DNA of 64,000 bases from Flavobacterium inviolabile (GCF_013389455.1 NZ_CP058278.1:2976001-3040000), one strand, 5' to 3'; shown: positions 26,547-35,226, counted from the stretch's first letter. Program-made: numbers and translations. Notes: generated by a model not told the origin, from the letters alone.

Positions 26547-26939
26547 TTATTCTAAAATTATGCATTGGTCAAATTTTACTTCGTTAAACATTTCATCAAA
26601 ACCAATGCATCTTCCTTTAATCCTCACCTTGCCGTTTTGATTTATTGGGGTCACTTTTTTATCAAAACCACAAAAAACGGTACTGTCCAGCGTTATGGCT
26701 GAATCAGAGATTTCGGTAATCTTCCCTTCTATTTCAATGGTTTTGTTCAGGTATTTTTTATCCGATCCCGCTATATCCGATTTATATTGGCTGATCAGCC
26801 CGGAAGCGGGCAATACAAAAGCGGAAGTTTCCTGGCCAACATTCCGGCCTTCTTTATACAGTACCTTGTTGTAGATATAAAATGATCCGAAACCGAACAA
26901 AAGGATGATTCCGAAAATTGAAAGTCTTTTTTTATTCAT
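26547..26939 (-). CDS. OB-fold (tRNA_anti-like) membrane-anchored protein
   Basis: 130 aa. One N-terminal membrane segment (IFGIILLFGFGSFYIYNKVLY) is followed by a small OB fold: YLNKTIEIEGKITEISDSAI, LDSTVFCGFD, GKVRIKGRCIGFDEMFNEVKF. This is the tRNA_anti-like group, named only for fold similarity; no nucleic-acid function is implied. It is the first gene of the operon, ending 2 bases before the DUF5777 gene. Function unknown. Confidence 0.7.
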   Translation of the reverse strand: MNKKRLSIFGIILLFGFGSFYIYNKVLYKEGRNVGQETSAFVLPASGLISQYKSDIAGSDKKYLNKTIEIEGKITEISDSAITLDSTVFCGFDKKVTPINQNGKVRIKGRCIGFDEMFNEVKFDQCIILE

Positions 26940-27116
26940 CTTTAAAGGGCTTTGAAAATTGCTTTTGAAAAAGATGCTGCGCTTCTTACCAATAGCAATT
27001 CCCGGTAATTACATTCCTGATTTTAATACGGGTTCTTATTCCTTCCAATGCAATGGACGCAATTGGAGGAACCGTTTCAAAATTATCAGGAAACAGCTGT
27101 AAAGCCACTAAAATCA

Positions 27117-27170
27117 AGGTAGACAAAAGGTAGACAAACCCGGAAATACCTGTAGAAATCAGGTAGACAA
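27117..27170 (-). promoter_or_regulatory. Three helix-phased copies of TTGTCTACCT
   Basis: On the minus strand TTGTCTACCT occurs at 27161-27170, 27128-27137 and 27117-27126. The offsets are 33 and 11 bases, whole turns of the DNA helix, so all copies face the same side. They lie 178-231 bases before the first gene of the DUF5777/YceI operon and just after the stop of the TPR-LuxR gene. An activator site array is likely. Confidence 0.5.
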
Positions 27171-27179
27171 TTCCGAATT

Positions 27180-28829
27180 TTATACCGAAAGAATAAAATT
27201 GGTCAGGTTATCGTCTGCATTCATCTGGAGTTTTTTGCGCAGGCGGTAACGGGCAGTTTTGACACTGTCGGGAGAAATATTCAGGATGGAAGCCATCTCT
27301 TTTATCGACAGGTTTAGTTTGATCAGTGCACAAATTTTTAAATCGTTGGCACTGATTTCCGGATAGATTTGCTTTAAGCGGGTGTAGAAATTTTTGTTGA
27401 TGCTTTCAAAATAAAGATTAAAATCCTCCCAGTTATTTTTTTGTTCAAAATGGCGGTTTACCATTTTTACGAGCTGCTGTTCCGACAAGGGCTGCTGCAA
27501 CTCAATAGTTGTTTTAATCTCGTTTAGCAATTCATTTTTCTGAAGCATCTGAAGCGTAATTGCGCTCAGCTGGCTTTCCTTGTGGTCCAGATCATTCTTA
27601 AACTGGATTTCTTTCAGTTCTTTTTGCTGTTCCAGTGCTTCCACTAAAGCTTCTTTTGTTTTGAGCAGCTGTTTATCGCGCTTGTTTCTGTTTTTCAGGT
27701 AGTAATATCCTGTTATAAAAACAACCAGCAGGACAACGATGCAAACCGCCAGTAAATAATTGGTCAGTCTTGCGATTTCCTTTTCCTGGGAAATTAAAGC
27801 CAGTTTCCTATTCTTTTCGGCTGTTTCAAATTGTACTTCAAGGCTCTTCCCTATTTTGGCTTTTTCCAGAGAATAGGATTCTTCTTTGATGGCCATTACC
27901 CTTTTTTGAAGTTTCGAAACTTCCGCAAAATGCTGCTGTTTTTCGTATAAGCCGATCAGCTGTTCGAGTGTTTTCATTTCGAACGTCTTGTCCGAAAGGG
28001 TAACCGCAATTTTATTGGCTTCCAGGAAATAATGCTGTGCTTCTTTCAGATTATTTGCGTTGCGGTACCATTTTCCCAAAGCATTTAAAGACGATACATG
28101 AGCCTGGTCATTTTCGGAACGGACAGCAACATCCAGCGCTTTTTTAAAATGTTGCAATGCTGCGCTGCTGTTTTGCTTTTTAAGTTCCAGTTCACCCATG
28201 CGAATATAAGTAGTGGGCAGATAGGCTACATTATCCGATTTTTCGAAATCCTCCAAGGCCAGTTTGTAAAAATAGGCTGCTGAATCGGAGATTTTCCCGG
28301 AATCGTATAAACTTCCAAGGGTTGTATAAGCCAGGCCTAAAGTGCCGCTTTTATCGTCATGATTGGTCAATATACTGACCACTTCCCGGCTAAGCGGAAT
28401 GGCTTCCTTAAATTTTCCCTGGCGGGTATAAATCGTCCCGATCAGCTGCAGGCATTTGCTTCTGCCAATTTCAAATTTTACGGGATGTTTTTTTTCCAGA
28501 CGGCTATAAATATTTAACGACTGCAACGCATAATGCAAGCCTTTTTCGAGGTTGGAACCATACGTACAAATTCCTAAATACAATAAGGATTCTGCTTTAT
28601 CCTCATCACTTTTATCATCTTTTGCTTTTTCGTATGCCTGAAAAAAATAACGGAAGGCTTCGTCATCATTGTCTTTAACAAGTGCCGCCCAGCCTTTTTG
28701 TAATAAAACGTTTTTAGTAGGTTGTGCAACCATACTGACAGCAAAAAGAGTAATCAAAACAATCCCGAGAAGTTTTCGACCTGACATGAGCGCTTGTAAT
28801 TTTTTTTCAGTAAAGATATGTATATTCAT
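27180..28829 (-). CDS. TPR sensor-regulator with membrane segment and LuxR-type HTH
   Basis: 549 aa. Signal/anchor near the start (SGRKLLGIVLITLFAVSMVAQ, partly shown), about six TPR units (~40-310, for example AESLLYLGICTYGSNLEKGL), a membrane segment (~355-375, LLAVCIVVLLVVFITGYYYL), a coiled coil, and a C-terminal GerE-type helix-turn-helix (ISANDLKICALIKLNLSIKE then MASILNISPDSVKTARYRLR). This is a common flavobacterial one-component membrane regulator: TPRs outside, DNA-binding domain in the cytoplasm. A second in-frame ATG at 28787 would start directly at the signal. It reads toward the cytochrome/YceI operon and may control it. Confidence 0.83.
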   Translation of the reverse strand: MNIHIFTEKKLQALMSGRKLLGIVLITLFAVSMVAQPTKNVLLQKGWAALVKDNDDEAFRYFFQAYEKAKDDKSDEDKAESLLYLGICTYGSNLEKGLHYALQSLNIYSRLEKKHPVKFEIGRSKCLQLIGTIYTRQGKFKEAIPLSREVVSILTNHDDKSGTLGLAYTTLGSLYDSGKISDSAAYFYKLALEDFEKSDNVAYLPTTYIRMGELELKKQNSSAALQHFKKALDVAVRSENDQAHVSSLNALGKWYRNANNLKEAQHYFLEANKIAVTLSDKTFEMKTLEQLIGLYEKQQHFAEVSKLQKRVMAIKEESYSLEKAKIGKSLEVQFETAEKNRKLALISQEKEIARLTNYLLAVCIVVLLVVFITGYYYLKNRNKRDKQLLKTKEALVEALEQQKELKEIQFKNDLDHKESQLSAITLQMLQKNELLNEIKTTIELQQPLSEQQLVKMVNRHFEQKNNWEDFNLYFESINKNFYTRLKQIYPEISANDLKICALIKLNLSIKEMASILNISPDSVKTARYRLRKKLQMNADDNLTNFILSV

Positions 28830-29144
28830 ATATCTGACGGATTCCGGAAATCATAAAAATAATACCGTAAAAACAACAAAATATAGCTCATTATACAATA
28901 CCGTTTTGCGTTTAATTCCAAATCTACCTTTAATATAGCTTTTAAAAAGCACACCGGTTACACGCCTAAACCTCGTCATAAAACATTACAATACAACACT
29001 TTGTAATTACTCGTACTTGTTTTTTAAAATATTCGTACTCCTTTTTTATAACAAATGCGTCCGACTACTTTTATTCGGTCGCATAGCGCTGATTTCTTCC
29101 ACACATTTGTATCGAAATATTTTTTAACCTAAAAACACGATACC
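28830..29144. other. 315-base divergent intergenic region
   Basis: No gene seen. It holds the upstream regions of the TPR-LuxR gene (minus) and of the serine hydrolase gene (plus), and the 22-base-spaced direct repeat at 29011-29048. Confidence 0.6.
29011..29048 (+). promoter_or_regulatory. Direct repeat TCGTACTnnTTTTTTA, 22-base spacing
   Basis: The copies at 29011-29026 and 29033-29048 differ only in the two n positions. The 22-base period, two helical turns, is the arrangement used by dimeric regulators of the LytTR or OmpR kind. It lies about 100-135 bases before the serine hydrolase start. Confidence 0.45.
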
Positions 29145-30230
29145 ATGAAAACTTCATTACACTTTTTAGCAGTGCTATTATTAACAGGCACTTTTTCTTT
29201 CGGACAGGACATCTCCAAAAAAATTGATTCGATAATAAAGGATAATTATCAAAAAAATCCTGACGTAGGTATCAGTGTTGGTTTTATCAAGAACAATACG
29301 GAATACTATACTACCTATGGCAATCTGAATGCCGAAAGCCCGATTGAAATTAATAAGAATTCTATATTTGAAATTGCCTCGATTACTAAAATTTTAACCT
29401 CAAATTTAATCGCACAGGCGGTTATTGATCATAAAATAAAAACAGATGATTATATCGACAGCTACCTTCCAAAAGAATATGTATTGCATAAAAATCTTAA
29501 AAACAGGATAAAGATTTCAGACTTGGCGTCTCATCAATCAGGTTTACCCGATATCGACTTTGGAAAGTTAATTGAATTAGATCCGCAACAGCCCGTAAAT
29601 AGCGTAACCCAAAAAACACTGGCTACTATAATCAATAATTGCAGCGAACTTAAAGATTATGGCCTTTACCGTTATTCTACAATTGGATATACATTACTCG
29701 GGCAAATCGTAGAAAAAGTGTATGGCAAAAGTTATGATGAAATTATCAGAGCCCGAATAATCGAGCCGCTACAAATGACCAATACCTTTACTAAAGATTT
29801 TAATGTCAAAAACCGCACAGTTGGCCATAATCCGAATGGCGGAACTCAGGAATTCATGAAATGGAATATTACAGCAGCAGCCGGATTAATAAAGTCCAGT
29901 GCTTCAGATATGGTTACGTTTTTAAAAGCGGCTTTAAATACCGAAAATACAATCGGTAAAGCGGCTCTGATTACCGAAAAGATCTTCTATAAAGATGAAA
30001 ACCGGGAAATGGGATTGGGCACCAACATTCTAACAGATGATGCAAACACCATTTATTTAAAATCGGGTGATTCTATGGGGCAGTCTTCCATTATCTGCTA
30101 CAACAGGGCTAAAAACTGGGGGATCATAATACTGCTGAACCAAAGAAATTCAAAAATGAGACAAAACCTGCTGAATAAAATTTATGACAACGTTCTGAAA
30201 CATACAAAATCCGGCAATATGGATTTATAA
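29145..30230 (+). CDS. Exported serine hydrolase, class C beta-lactamase fold
   Basis: A 361-aa protein with signal peptide (MKTSLHFLAVLLLTGTFSFG). The SxxK motif is S79-I-T-K82; the Tyr box is Y-S-T in YRYSTIGYTLLG; the third box is KSGDSMG in place of HxG. ASHQSGLPD is the usual block after the first motif. Such proteins are DD-peptidases, esterases or beta-lactamases; the KSG box is closer to penicillin-binding proteins than to the HxG of the paralogue at 673. It is monocistronic, with a possible operator upstream and a terminator downstream. Confidence 0.85.
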   Translation: MKTSLHFLAVLLLTGTFSFGQDISKKIDSIIKDNYQKNPDVGISVGFIKNNTEYYTTYGNLNAESPIEINKNSIFEIASITKILTSNLIAQAVIDHKIKTDDYIDSYLPKEYVLHKNLKNRIKISDLASHQSGLPDIDFGKLIELDPQQPVNSVTQKTLATIINNCSELKDYGLYRYSTIGYTLLGQIVEKVYGKSYDEIIRARIIEPLQMTNTFTKDFNVKNRTVGHNPNGGTQEFMKWNITAAAGLIKSSASDMVTFLKAALNTENTIGKAALITEKIFYKDENREMGLGTNILTDDANTIYLKSGDSMGQSSIICYNRAKNWGIIILLNQRNSKMRQNLLNKIYDNVLKHTKSGNMDL

Positions 30231-30252
30231 GCCGGTAAAAATATCCCCAAAC

Positions 30253-30284
30253 AAAAAACTCCTTCAGTACTTAAGGAGTTTTTT
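30253..30284 (+). terminator. Terminator of the serine hydrolase gene
   Basis: A 12-bp stem, AAAAAACTCCTT / AAGGAGTTTTTT with an 8-base loop and a following T-tract, 22 bases after the stop. Confidence 0.85.
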
Positions 30285-30384
30285 TGTTCGTGTCGGGAAT
30301 TACAGCCGAACACCTGATTAATGTTTTAACCTTTATGGACATTCTTTAAGATAAATACAGTATCTGATTTTATTTGAAGTGCTG

Positions 30385-31443
30385 TTATTTCAAATTATTT
30401 TTGAAGAATAATTCCAGTTTCTCAAAAGGAATTACATCAATTTTATCATACAAATCCACGTGTACAGCATTAGGAATAATCATTAATTCTTTGGGTTCGG
30501 AAGCGGATTTAAAGATGTCCTCACTAAAATAACGGGAGTGTGCATTTTCACCTGCTATGATTAATACTGGCCGCGGGGAAATTTCTGTAATGTATGTCAG
30601 TATTGGCAAATTCATTAAAGAAAACGGACTGGTGATTGTCCAGGCACCGTTTGAATTGATTGAACGCGGGTGAAAGCCCCGTTTGGTTTTATAGTAATCA
30701 AAATAACTTTTTACAAATTCGGGTTCATCACCTTTCAGTTTCTCCGGATTTGGGCACTGCCCATAGGCCGGTTTTCCTTTCTCTGCGTCTTTCCAGCGTT
30801 GCGCGCTCATCTGCTCCAATGTTTTTGTACGCTCTGCTAAAGTTACTTTGTCGAAATAACCTTTCGATGCTGCTCGCGGGATATCATACATACTTGTTGT
30901 GGCTACAGCTTTCACACGTTTGTCAACCGCGGTAGCGTTTAATGCAAATCCTCCAAAACCGCAAATACCAATGATCCCTATTTTGTTGCGGTCAATGTTT
31001 TTTTGAATGCCCAGAAAATCTACTGCGGCACTAAAATCTTCCGTATTAATATCGGACGATGCAATATTACGCGGCTCGCCTCCACTCTCGCCTGTATAGG
31101 ACGGATCAAAGGCCAGTACTGCGAAGCCTCGTTCCGCCATTTGATTCGCATACAGTCCTGATGATTGCTCTTTTACAGCACCAAAAGGCCCGCTGATGGC
31201 AAGTGCGGCTAACGGTTCTATATTGTTTTTTGGAAGGTATAAATCACCTGTAAGCTCAATCCCGTAACGGTTTTTAAATGTTACTTTTTGACGGGTTACC
31301 TTATCGCTCAATTTAAACGTATAGTGTTCATTTATATCCATTGCTGCTGTGTTACCGGTTTGTTCCTGCTGATCTGGTTTAGGTTTCTGGCAAGAGCCCA
31401 ACATCAGCATGGCTGCTCCCAGTAGTAATACTGTTTTTTTCAT
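30385..31443 (-). CDS. Alpha/beta hydrolase lipoprotein with a Cys nucleophile
   Basis: A 352-aa lipoprotein (LMLGSC, Cys18). The alpha/beta-hydrolase core starts near residue 50. The nucleophile elbow is G-I-C161-G-F-G-G, with Cys where most members have Ser; the catalytic His is in NAVHVDLYD near the C-terminus, and the oxyanion segment is LAISGPFGAVKEQ. A Cys at this place is known in dienelactone hydrolase, and the overall plan (DLH-like) agrees. The substrate is unknown. The gene starts 14 bases after the acetyltransferase stop, so the two form an operon. Confidence 0.82.
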   Translation of the reverse strand: MKKTVLLLGAAMLMLGSCQKPKPDQQEQTGNTAAMDINEHYTFKLSDKVTRQKVTFKNRYGIELTGDLYLPKNNIEPLAALAISGPFGAVKEQSSGLYANQMAERGFAVLAFDPSYTGESGGEPRNIASSDINTEDFSAAVDFLGIQKNIDRNKIGIIGICGFGGFALNATAVDKRVKAVATTSMYDIPRAASKGYFDKVTLAERTKTLEQMSAQRWKDAEKGKPAYGQCPNPEKLKGDEPEFVKSYFDYYKTKRGFHPRSINSNGAWTITSPFSLMNLPILTYITEISPRPVLIIAGENAHSRYFSEDIFKSASEPKELMIIPNAVHVDLYDKIDVIPFEKLELFFKNNLK

Positions 31444-31457
31444 TTTATTGCTATTGT

Positions 31458-32027
31458 TTAAATTGTCTTTATAATTTTTGCCGGTACTCCGCCCACAATT
31501 ACATTATCCGGAACATCTTTAGTCACAACCGCACCGGCTGCAACAATGGAATTTTCGCCTATAGTAACCCCGGGTAATATCGTAGCTGCCGAGCCTATCC
31601 AGGCATTTTTCTTAATTAATATATGTCCCGGCACAAGGGAGTGCCTGTCTTGCGCCGATAAAGGATGTCCTTCTGAAAGCAGGCTGACCCTTGGGGCTAT
31701 CTGTACATTGTCTTCAATAGTAATTCCTCCCAAATCCAAAAAGACGCAATCAAAATTGATAAATACATTTTTGCCTATTCTGGTGTTTTTGCCGTAATTA
31801 ATATATAGCGGGGTAAACACATCGGAAGTAACATCAATTTCATTTGCGGTGATAAGGCTTAACAAGCTCCTTATCTCAGACGGATCTGACGAAGCATTCA
31901 TCTGAAGGAGTATTTTCTTCGTTTCGAATGAAGCCTCACGGAGGCTGTGTATCTGAGGATCGTTTGACGGTATGGTTTCCCCGGCTTTTAGTCTTTCAAA
32001 GATACCGGTACCTGCTGTTTGTTCCAT
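31458..32027 (-). CDS. Maltose/galactoside-type sugar O-acetyltransferase
   Basis: 189 aa. An N-terminal Mac domain (~1-60) leads into a left-handed beta-helix with hexapeptide repeats and the hallmark [20 protein letters not shown] (end part), plus [20 protein letters not shown] and a final [10 protein letters not shown]. The acceptor sugar is unknown. I chose ATG 32027; the frame opening at 32093 runs through the hairpin at 32062-32091, which is the terminator of the gene before. It is co-transcribed with the Cys hydrolase. Confidence 0.87.
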   Translation of the reverse strand: MEQTAGTGIFERLKAGETIPSNDPQIHSLREASFETKKILLQMNASSDPSEIRSLLSLITANEIDVTSDVFTPLYINYGKNTRIGKNVFINFDCVFLDLGGITIEDNVQIAPRVSLLSEGHPLSAQDRHSLVPGHILIKKNAWIGSAATILPGVTIGENSIVAAGAVVTKDVPDNVIVGGVPAKIIKTI

Positions 32028-32061
32028 TATTGCTTTTTTGATATCAGCAAAATTAAAAAAG

Positions 32062-32091
32062 GAGCCCCGCAGTGGCTTTACTGCGGGGCTC
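32062..32091 (-). terminator. Terminator of the AraC gene
   Basis: An 11-bp GC-rich stem, GAGCCCCGCAG and its complement with loop TGGCTTTA, is followed on the minus strand by TTTTTT, 37 bases past the AraC stop. Confidence 0.8.
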
Positions 32092-32127
32092 AAATAACTT
32101 TTCTTAAAAGCTCAATCCTGTTACATT

Positions 32128-32946
32128 TCAGGCTTCTGTTGGAGGAAAACCATATTGTTTTTTAAATGCTGTTGAAAAATGAGAAGGATTTTTAAAACCA
32201 ACTTCCACATACACATCCTGTACCTTTTTGCCTTCTTTAAGTTTGCCATAGGCAGCTTCCAAACGCCTTTTTATAAGCCATTTTTGAGGGCTTAGGTTAC
32301 TTACTTTTTTAAAATCTCTTTTAAATGTTGCTAAGCTGCGTCCTGTATAGGCTGCAATTTGTTCCATAGTGAGATCATCAGTAAAGTTTTCATTTAGAAA
32401 TTCCAGAATATCAATTTTCCACGGTTCAGTAAAGTCAAACAGTATCGGATAAAAGACTTCATTATTATTTAATAGGGCATAAATGCCTTCCAATAATTTC
32501 AAATGCACCACACCTTCCGTTGGTTTTACATCTTCATCGAAGTAAGGTGTCAATGACTGAAACAGGCTTGTTATATCCGGACGCGGATTTACATTAAAAA
32601 CAACTTCATCCGTTACCGCTACACCGGCCGGTATTTCGGACTTATTCATTTTACTGTAAAACTCCCGCAGGACATTTCTACTGAATGTAAGGGATATACC
32701 CTTATACAACTCATCACCGCTGCTGTTTTTATACATTACAAGACGATGGTCGCGACGGATTAGGACACACTCACCTGCCTGTATCCGGTATTTCTTATTG
32801 CCATTTTCGACAAGCTGTTCTCCGGAATATAAGTATACTAATACATGCTCAGGAGTAGCGTGGATGCATTTCTCACTCTCCTCTGCAAAACAGGACAAGA
32901 AAATTCCCGAGTAACTGATCGTCTTCAATTTATCATCTCTTTGCAT
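32128..32946 (-). CDS. AraC-family transcriptional regulator
   Basis: 272 aa. N-terminal cupin-like domain (~20-110, with EHVLVYLYSGEQLVENGNKK, first residues cut) and a C-terminal AraC DNA-binding domain: first helix-turn-helix MEQIAAYTGRSLATFKRDFK, second KVQDVYVEVGFKNPSHFSTA. It is directly upstream of the acetyltransferase/hydrolase pair on the same strand but separated from it by a terminator, so it may regulate rather than be co-transcribed with them. Confidence 0.87.
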   Translation of the reverse strand: MQRDDKLKTISYSGIFLSCFAEESEKCIHATPEHVLVYLYSGEQLVENGNKKYRIQAGECVLIRRDHRLVMYKNSSGDELYKGISLTFSRNVLREFYSKMNKSEIPAGVAVTDEVVFNVNPRPDITSLFQSLTPYFDEDVKPTEGVVHLKLLEGIYALLNNNEVFYPILFDFTEPWKIDILEFLNENFTDDLTMEQIAAYTGRSLATFKRDFKKVSNLSPQKWLIKRRLEAAYGKLKEGKKVQDVYVEVGFKNPSHFSTAFKKQYGFPPTEA

Positions 32947-33356
32947 AGCCGTATCTTGTTCAAGTGAATTATAAAGTATTTATACAAATATAAAAGATAA
33001 GCCACATACTCATATTGTTCACAGGCTCATTTAGCTTTACTAACAAGCTCAATGCCTGAAATATGGGTCATGCGGTGAATTCTATTGATATAGAACTATA
33101 CCCGGGAAAAGGTTTTTAGAGAGAAATACTCCCTAAGAAATTAAGGATTGTGGATTTTCTGGGCTTACAATCGAACACTTGCTACCTGTTTTGATGTTTT
33201 TCGAAAATATGCAAGGAAGTCTTTCGTAAGGTTTCGCCGTAACTATCAGTTACGGATCCAAGCGGACTGAGTTCTTTCAGCTATAGTATAATTACTTCGT
33301 GAAAATGAAGTGTCAACCTACGGAAAACTCTGCGATTGCGGTTACAGGATGTTTAA
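32947..33356. other. 410-base intergenic region, possible decayed element
   Basis: No intact gene. On the minus strand about 33 codons between roughly 33187 and 33290 (ELSPLGSVTDSYGETLRKTS...) are open but bounded by stops. Small hairpins are present (GTAACTATCAGTTAC near 33240; ACTTCGTGAAAATGAAGT near 33293). It looks like a fragment of a repeated or decayed sequence at the edge of the accessory patch. Confidence 0.4.
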
Positions 33357-33779
33357 TTAATGATTTGCTCTTTGGTAAATATTGCTCAATTCATTCTCTA
33401 AAAATTCCATGAAATGAAAAACTTTTTTGTTTTGAACCTTGTCTATATTTCCGTTTAAAAAGGAATAACTGTCTCCATCTGTTTCAACTTTAATAGAAAC
33501 ATTTGTACCGTCTATTTCAAGAAGACTTTTTCCGCTTTTTATTTCCTTGAAATTTTCTAATGTGATTGAATGAGTTAAAGAATCCCATGTATTTTTTGGT
33601 GTTTTTTCTTTTATTATAACTCTCTGGTTCAGACTTTCAAACATTCCATTTATAGAATCCTTAGTTATTTCTATTTTTATATAGTGCCCTGTTTCTCCAC
33701 CAGCAAAATTATAAGAAATGCTATTGATAGATTGTGAATTGGATGAGCATCCAGCAAATAGAACTATAATTATAAACAT
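33357..33779 (-). CDS. Small hypothetical lipoprotein
   Basis: A 140-aa protein with lipoprotein signal (MFIIIVLFAGCSSNSQS, Cys11). The mature part is beta-rich (GHYIKIEITKDSINGMFESL; SLLEIDGTNVSIKVETDGDS) with no family I recognise. The signal is short, so the true start may lie a few codons upstream in a form I cannot see. It is one of a run of orphan envelope proteins beside the tRNA-Val. Confidence 0.6.
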   Translation of the reverse strand: MFIIIVLFAGCSSNSQSINSISYNFAGGETGHYIKIEITKDSINGMFESLNQRVIIKEKTPKNTWDSLTHSITLENFKEIKSGKSLLEIDGTNVSIKVETDGDSYSFLNGNIDKVQNKKVFHFMEFLENELSNIYQRANH

Positions 33780-33835
33780 AAAAATTTAGAAGTGATATTC
33801 ATATTTAAGCTTTCTTATTAGTTGTGTGTCGTATT

Positions 33836-34276
33836 TTAATCTAAACAATCATAAAAACCCTCTTGTGTTTTTCGTTTTACAGTTTGTTCAATCTTGCGTG
33901 CTTTCTTTGCATTTATTCTAGCGATCCTTCTGGTAATACTAATCGGATAATCTTCTAGGTCTGTATCTAAAGTGATTTTATAACAATTTTTAGTTTCAAT
34001 TAGAAGTTCTTTAGTTTTAATTCCCAATCCTGTAACGATCAATTTTTCACCTTCTTTTGCTTCAATTTCAAATTTTCCGTCTGTATCCGTTTTCGTTTTT
34101 CTTTCCGTTCCTTCTATTATAATATCAGCCTCAACTACCGGAATGAGCGTATATACATAAATCGAATTTTCAAAAACAAAACCAATTATTTTTTTAGAAT
34201 TACTATCTGGTAATTGACCAAATGAAAAAGTAGAAATAATTAAAAACGATAAAGTAATTATATATTTTTTTGGCAT
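33836..34276 (-). CDS. Carboxypeptidase-like regulatory domain protein
   Basis: A 146-aa protein with signal peptide (MPKKYIITLSFLIISTFSFG). One CarboxypepD_reg-type beta-sandwich: VVEADIIIEGTERKTKTDTD then GKFEIEAKEGEKLIVTGLGI. The tail is rich in Lys/Arg (ARINAKKARKIEQTVKRKTQ). It is a free-standing version of the domain found at the start of TonB receptors. The broken gene at 35263-35660 has the same plan, including the basic tail, so the two are paralogues. Confidence 0.7.
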   Translation of the reverse strand: MPKKYIITLSFLIISTFSFGQLPDSNSKKIIGFVFENSIYVYTLIPVVEADIIIEGTERKTKTDTDGKFEIEAKEGEKLIVTGLGIKTKELLIETKNCYKITLDTDLEDYPISITRRIARINAKKARKIEQTVKRKTQEGFYDCLD

Positions 34277-34412
34277 TAGGTTATGTTTTTGATTTAGCTG
34301 TTAATTTCTCATTTGGTCTCCTTGCTGTGCAAAAGTTTCCTGACTTCGAACTCTCATTATTTTCAATGCATTATTTTATTTATTGTATGCCAAGCCGGGA
34401 GAGGGTTTCATT

Positions 34413-34868
34413 TTATTCCTGTATATAATCTATTGTAAGTTCTCTGTAATTTGGATATTTTGTTTTATCCAATTCCATACATATCATTGTTGATGCGGCT
34501 TCGCCTACTGGTTCACGGTTCCATTTAGGTTTGTAAATTATAAAAAGTGTATCGTTTTTAATTTCGGCTCTACAATTTTTTGCCTGAACCCAAATTCCAC
34601 CGCCACCAATGATAAAAAAGTATTGAGCTTTTGTTTTGTAGAGACTATTCAAATTTCTTTTATTTAATTCTAAATCGTTAAAATGGACTTTCAAATTTAT
34701 TGCGTCTTGTTTGTTATCAACCCACTTATTATATTTATCAATACTGTCAAATGGATTGCCAGCTACCTCTGAAAAAAGGAATTCACATTCATAAAATTTA
34801 AAATCTTCGTTTTTTTGTTTGCAACAAAAGAAAGTAAATACTATAAATAAAATTAAAATATTTTTCAT
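34413..34868 (-). CDS. Hypothetical lipoprotein
   Basis: 151 aa, with lipoprotein signal MKNILILFIVFTFFCCKQKN (Cys15 or Cys16). The mature part is not recognised; it contains YFFIIGGGGIWVQAKNCRAE (end part) and IIYKPKWNREPVGEAAST. I start at ATG 34868; the TTG at 34874 adds two codons only. The gap of 136 bases to the next gene downstream suggests its own transcript. Confidence 0.6.
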   Translation of the reverse strand: MKNILILFIVFTFFCCKQKNEDFKFYECEFLFSEVAGNPFDSIDKYNKWVDNKQDAINLKVHFNDLELNKRNLNSLYKTKAQYFFIIGGGGIWVQAKNCRAEIKNDTLFIIYKPKWNREPVGEAASTMICMELDKTKYPNYRELTIDYIQE

Positions 34869-35161
34869 AAACAAAATTTTAGTTTAACATTAAAAATTGC
34901 CTTTTAGTTTCTGTTCTTTGAAAATAGCATACAAAGCCGGCGGTTGGGGGAACGTCGCGCAAAAGTGGCGATGGTTTCCCGACTTATATATACCCGCTAC
35001 TTTGTAGCGCATATCTGCTTTATTATGGATGTATATGCTCTCCATAATCAAGCACAGGTTTTTACAATAATACACAAAAAGGGACAATACGAGTGATCTA
35101 TTTTGGTAAATTGAATTTTCTTTTTTTGAGAAAGTAAAAATTAAGCGATAAATTACATAAA

Positions 35162-35196
35162 AAAACATAGCCACTGTAATACAGTGGCTATGTTTT
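35162..35196 (-). terminator. Hairpin terminator next to the tRNA fragment
   Basis: A 16-bp perfect stem, AAAACATAGCCACTGT and its complement with loop AAT. On the minus strand it stands after the tRNA-Val 3' fragment in the same way that the hairpin at 36133 stands after the intact tRNA. Confidence 0.75.
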
Positions 35197-35203
35197 AATT
35201 TTT

Positions 35204-35226
35204 GTGGGCGATGAAGGGTTCAAACG
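35204..35226 (-). pseudogene. tRNA-Val 3'-end fragment (att-like duplicate)
   Basis: GTGGGCGATGAAGGGTTCAAAC matches GTGGGCGATGAGGGGTTCGAAC at the 3' end of the tRNA-Val gene at 36174 with two differences. Only the acceptor 3' strand and part of the T arm are present. A 3'-end duplicate in this position and orientation is what insertion of an element into the tRNA gene leaves behind. Confidence 0.55.

Noticed and set aside
33187..33290. About 33 open codons on minus (ELSPLGSVTDSYG…)
   Set aside because: Bounded by stops on both sides, no start and no domain; described only as part of a decayed intergenic region.
34890..35174. 94-codon minus-strand open frame (…NHRHFCATFPQPPALYAIF…)
   Set aside because: No signal or family, odd composition, and it begins inside the hairpin at 35162-35196. 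Probably repeated intergenic sequence.
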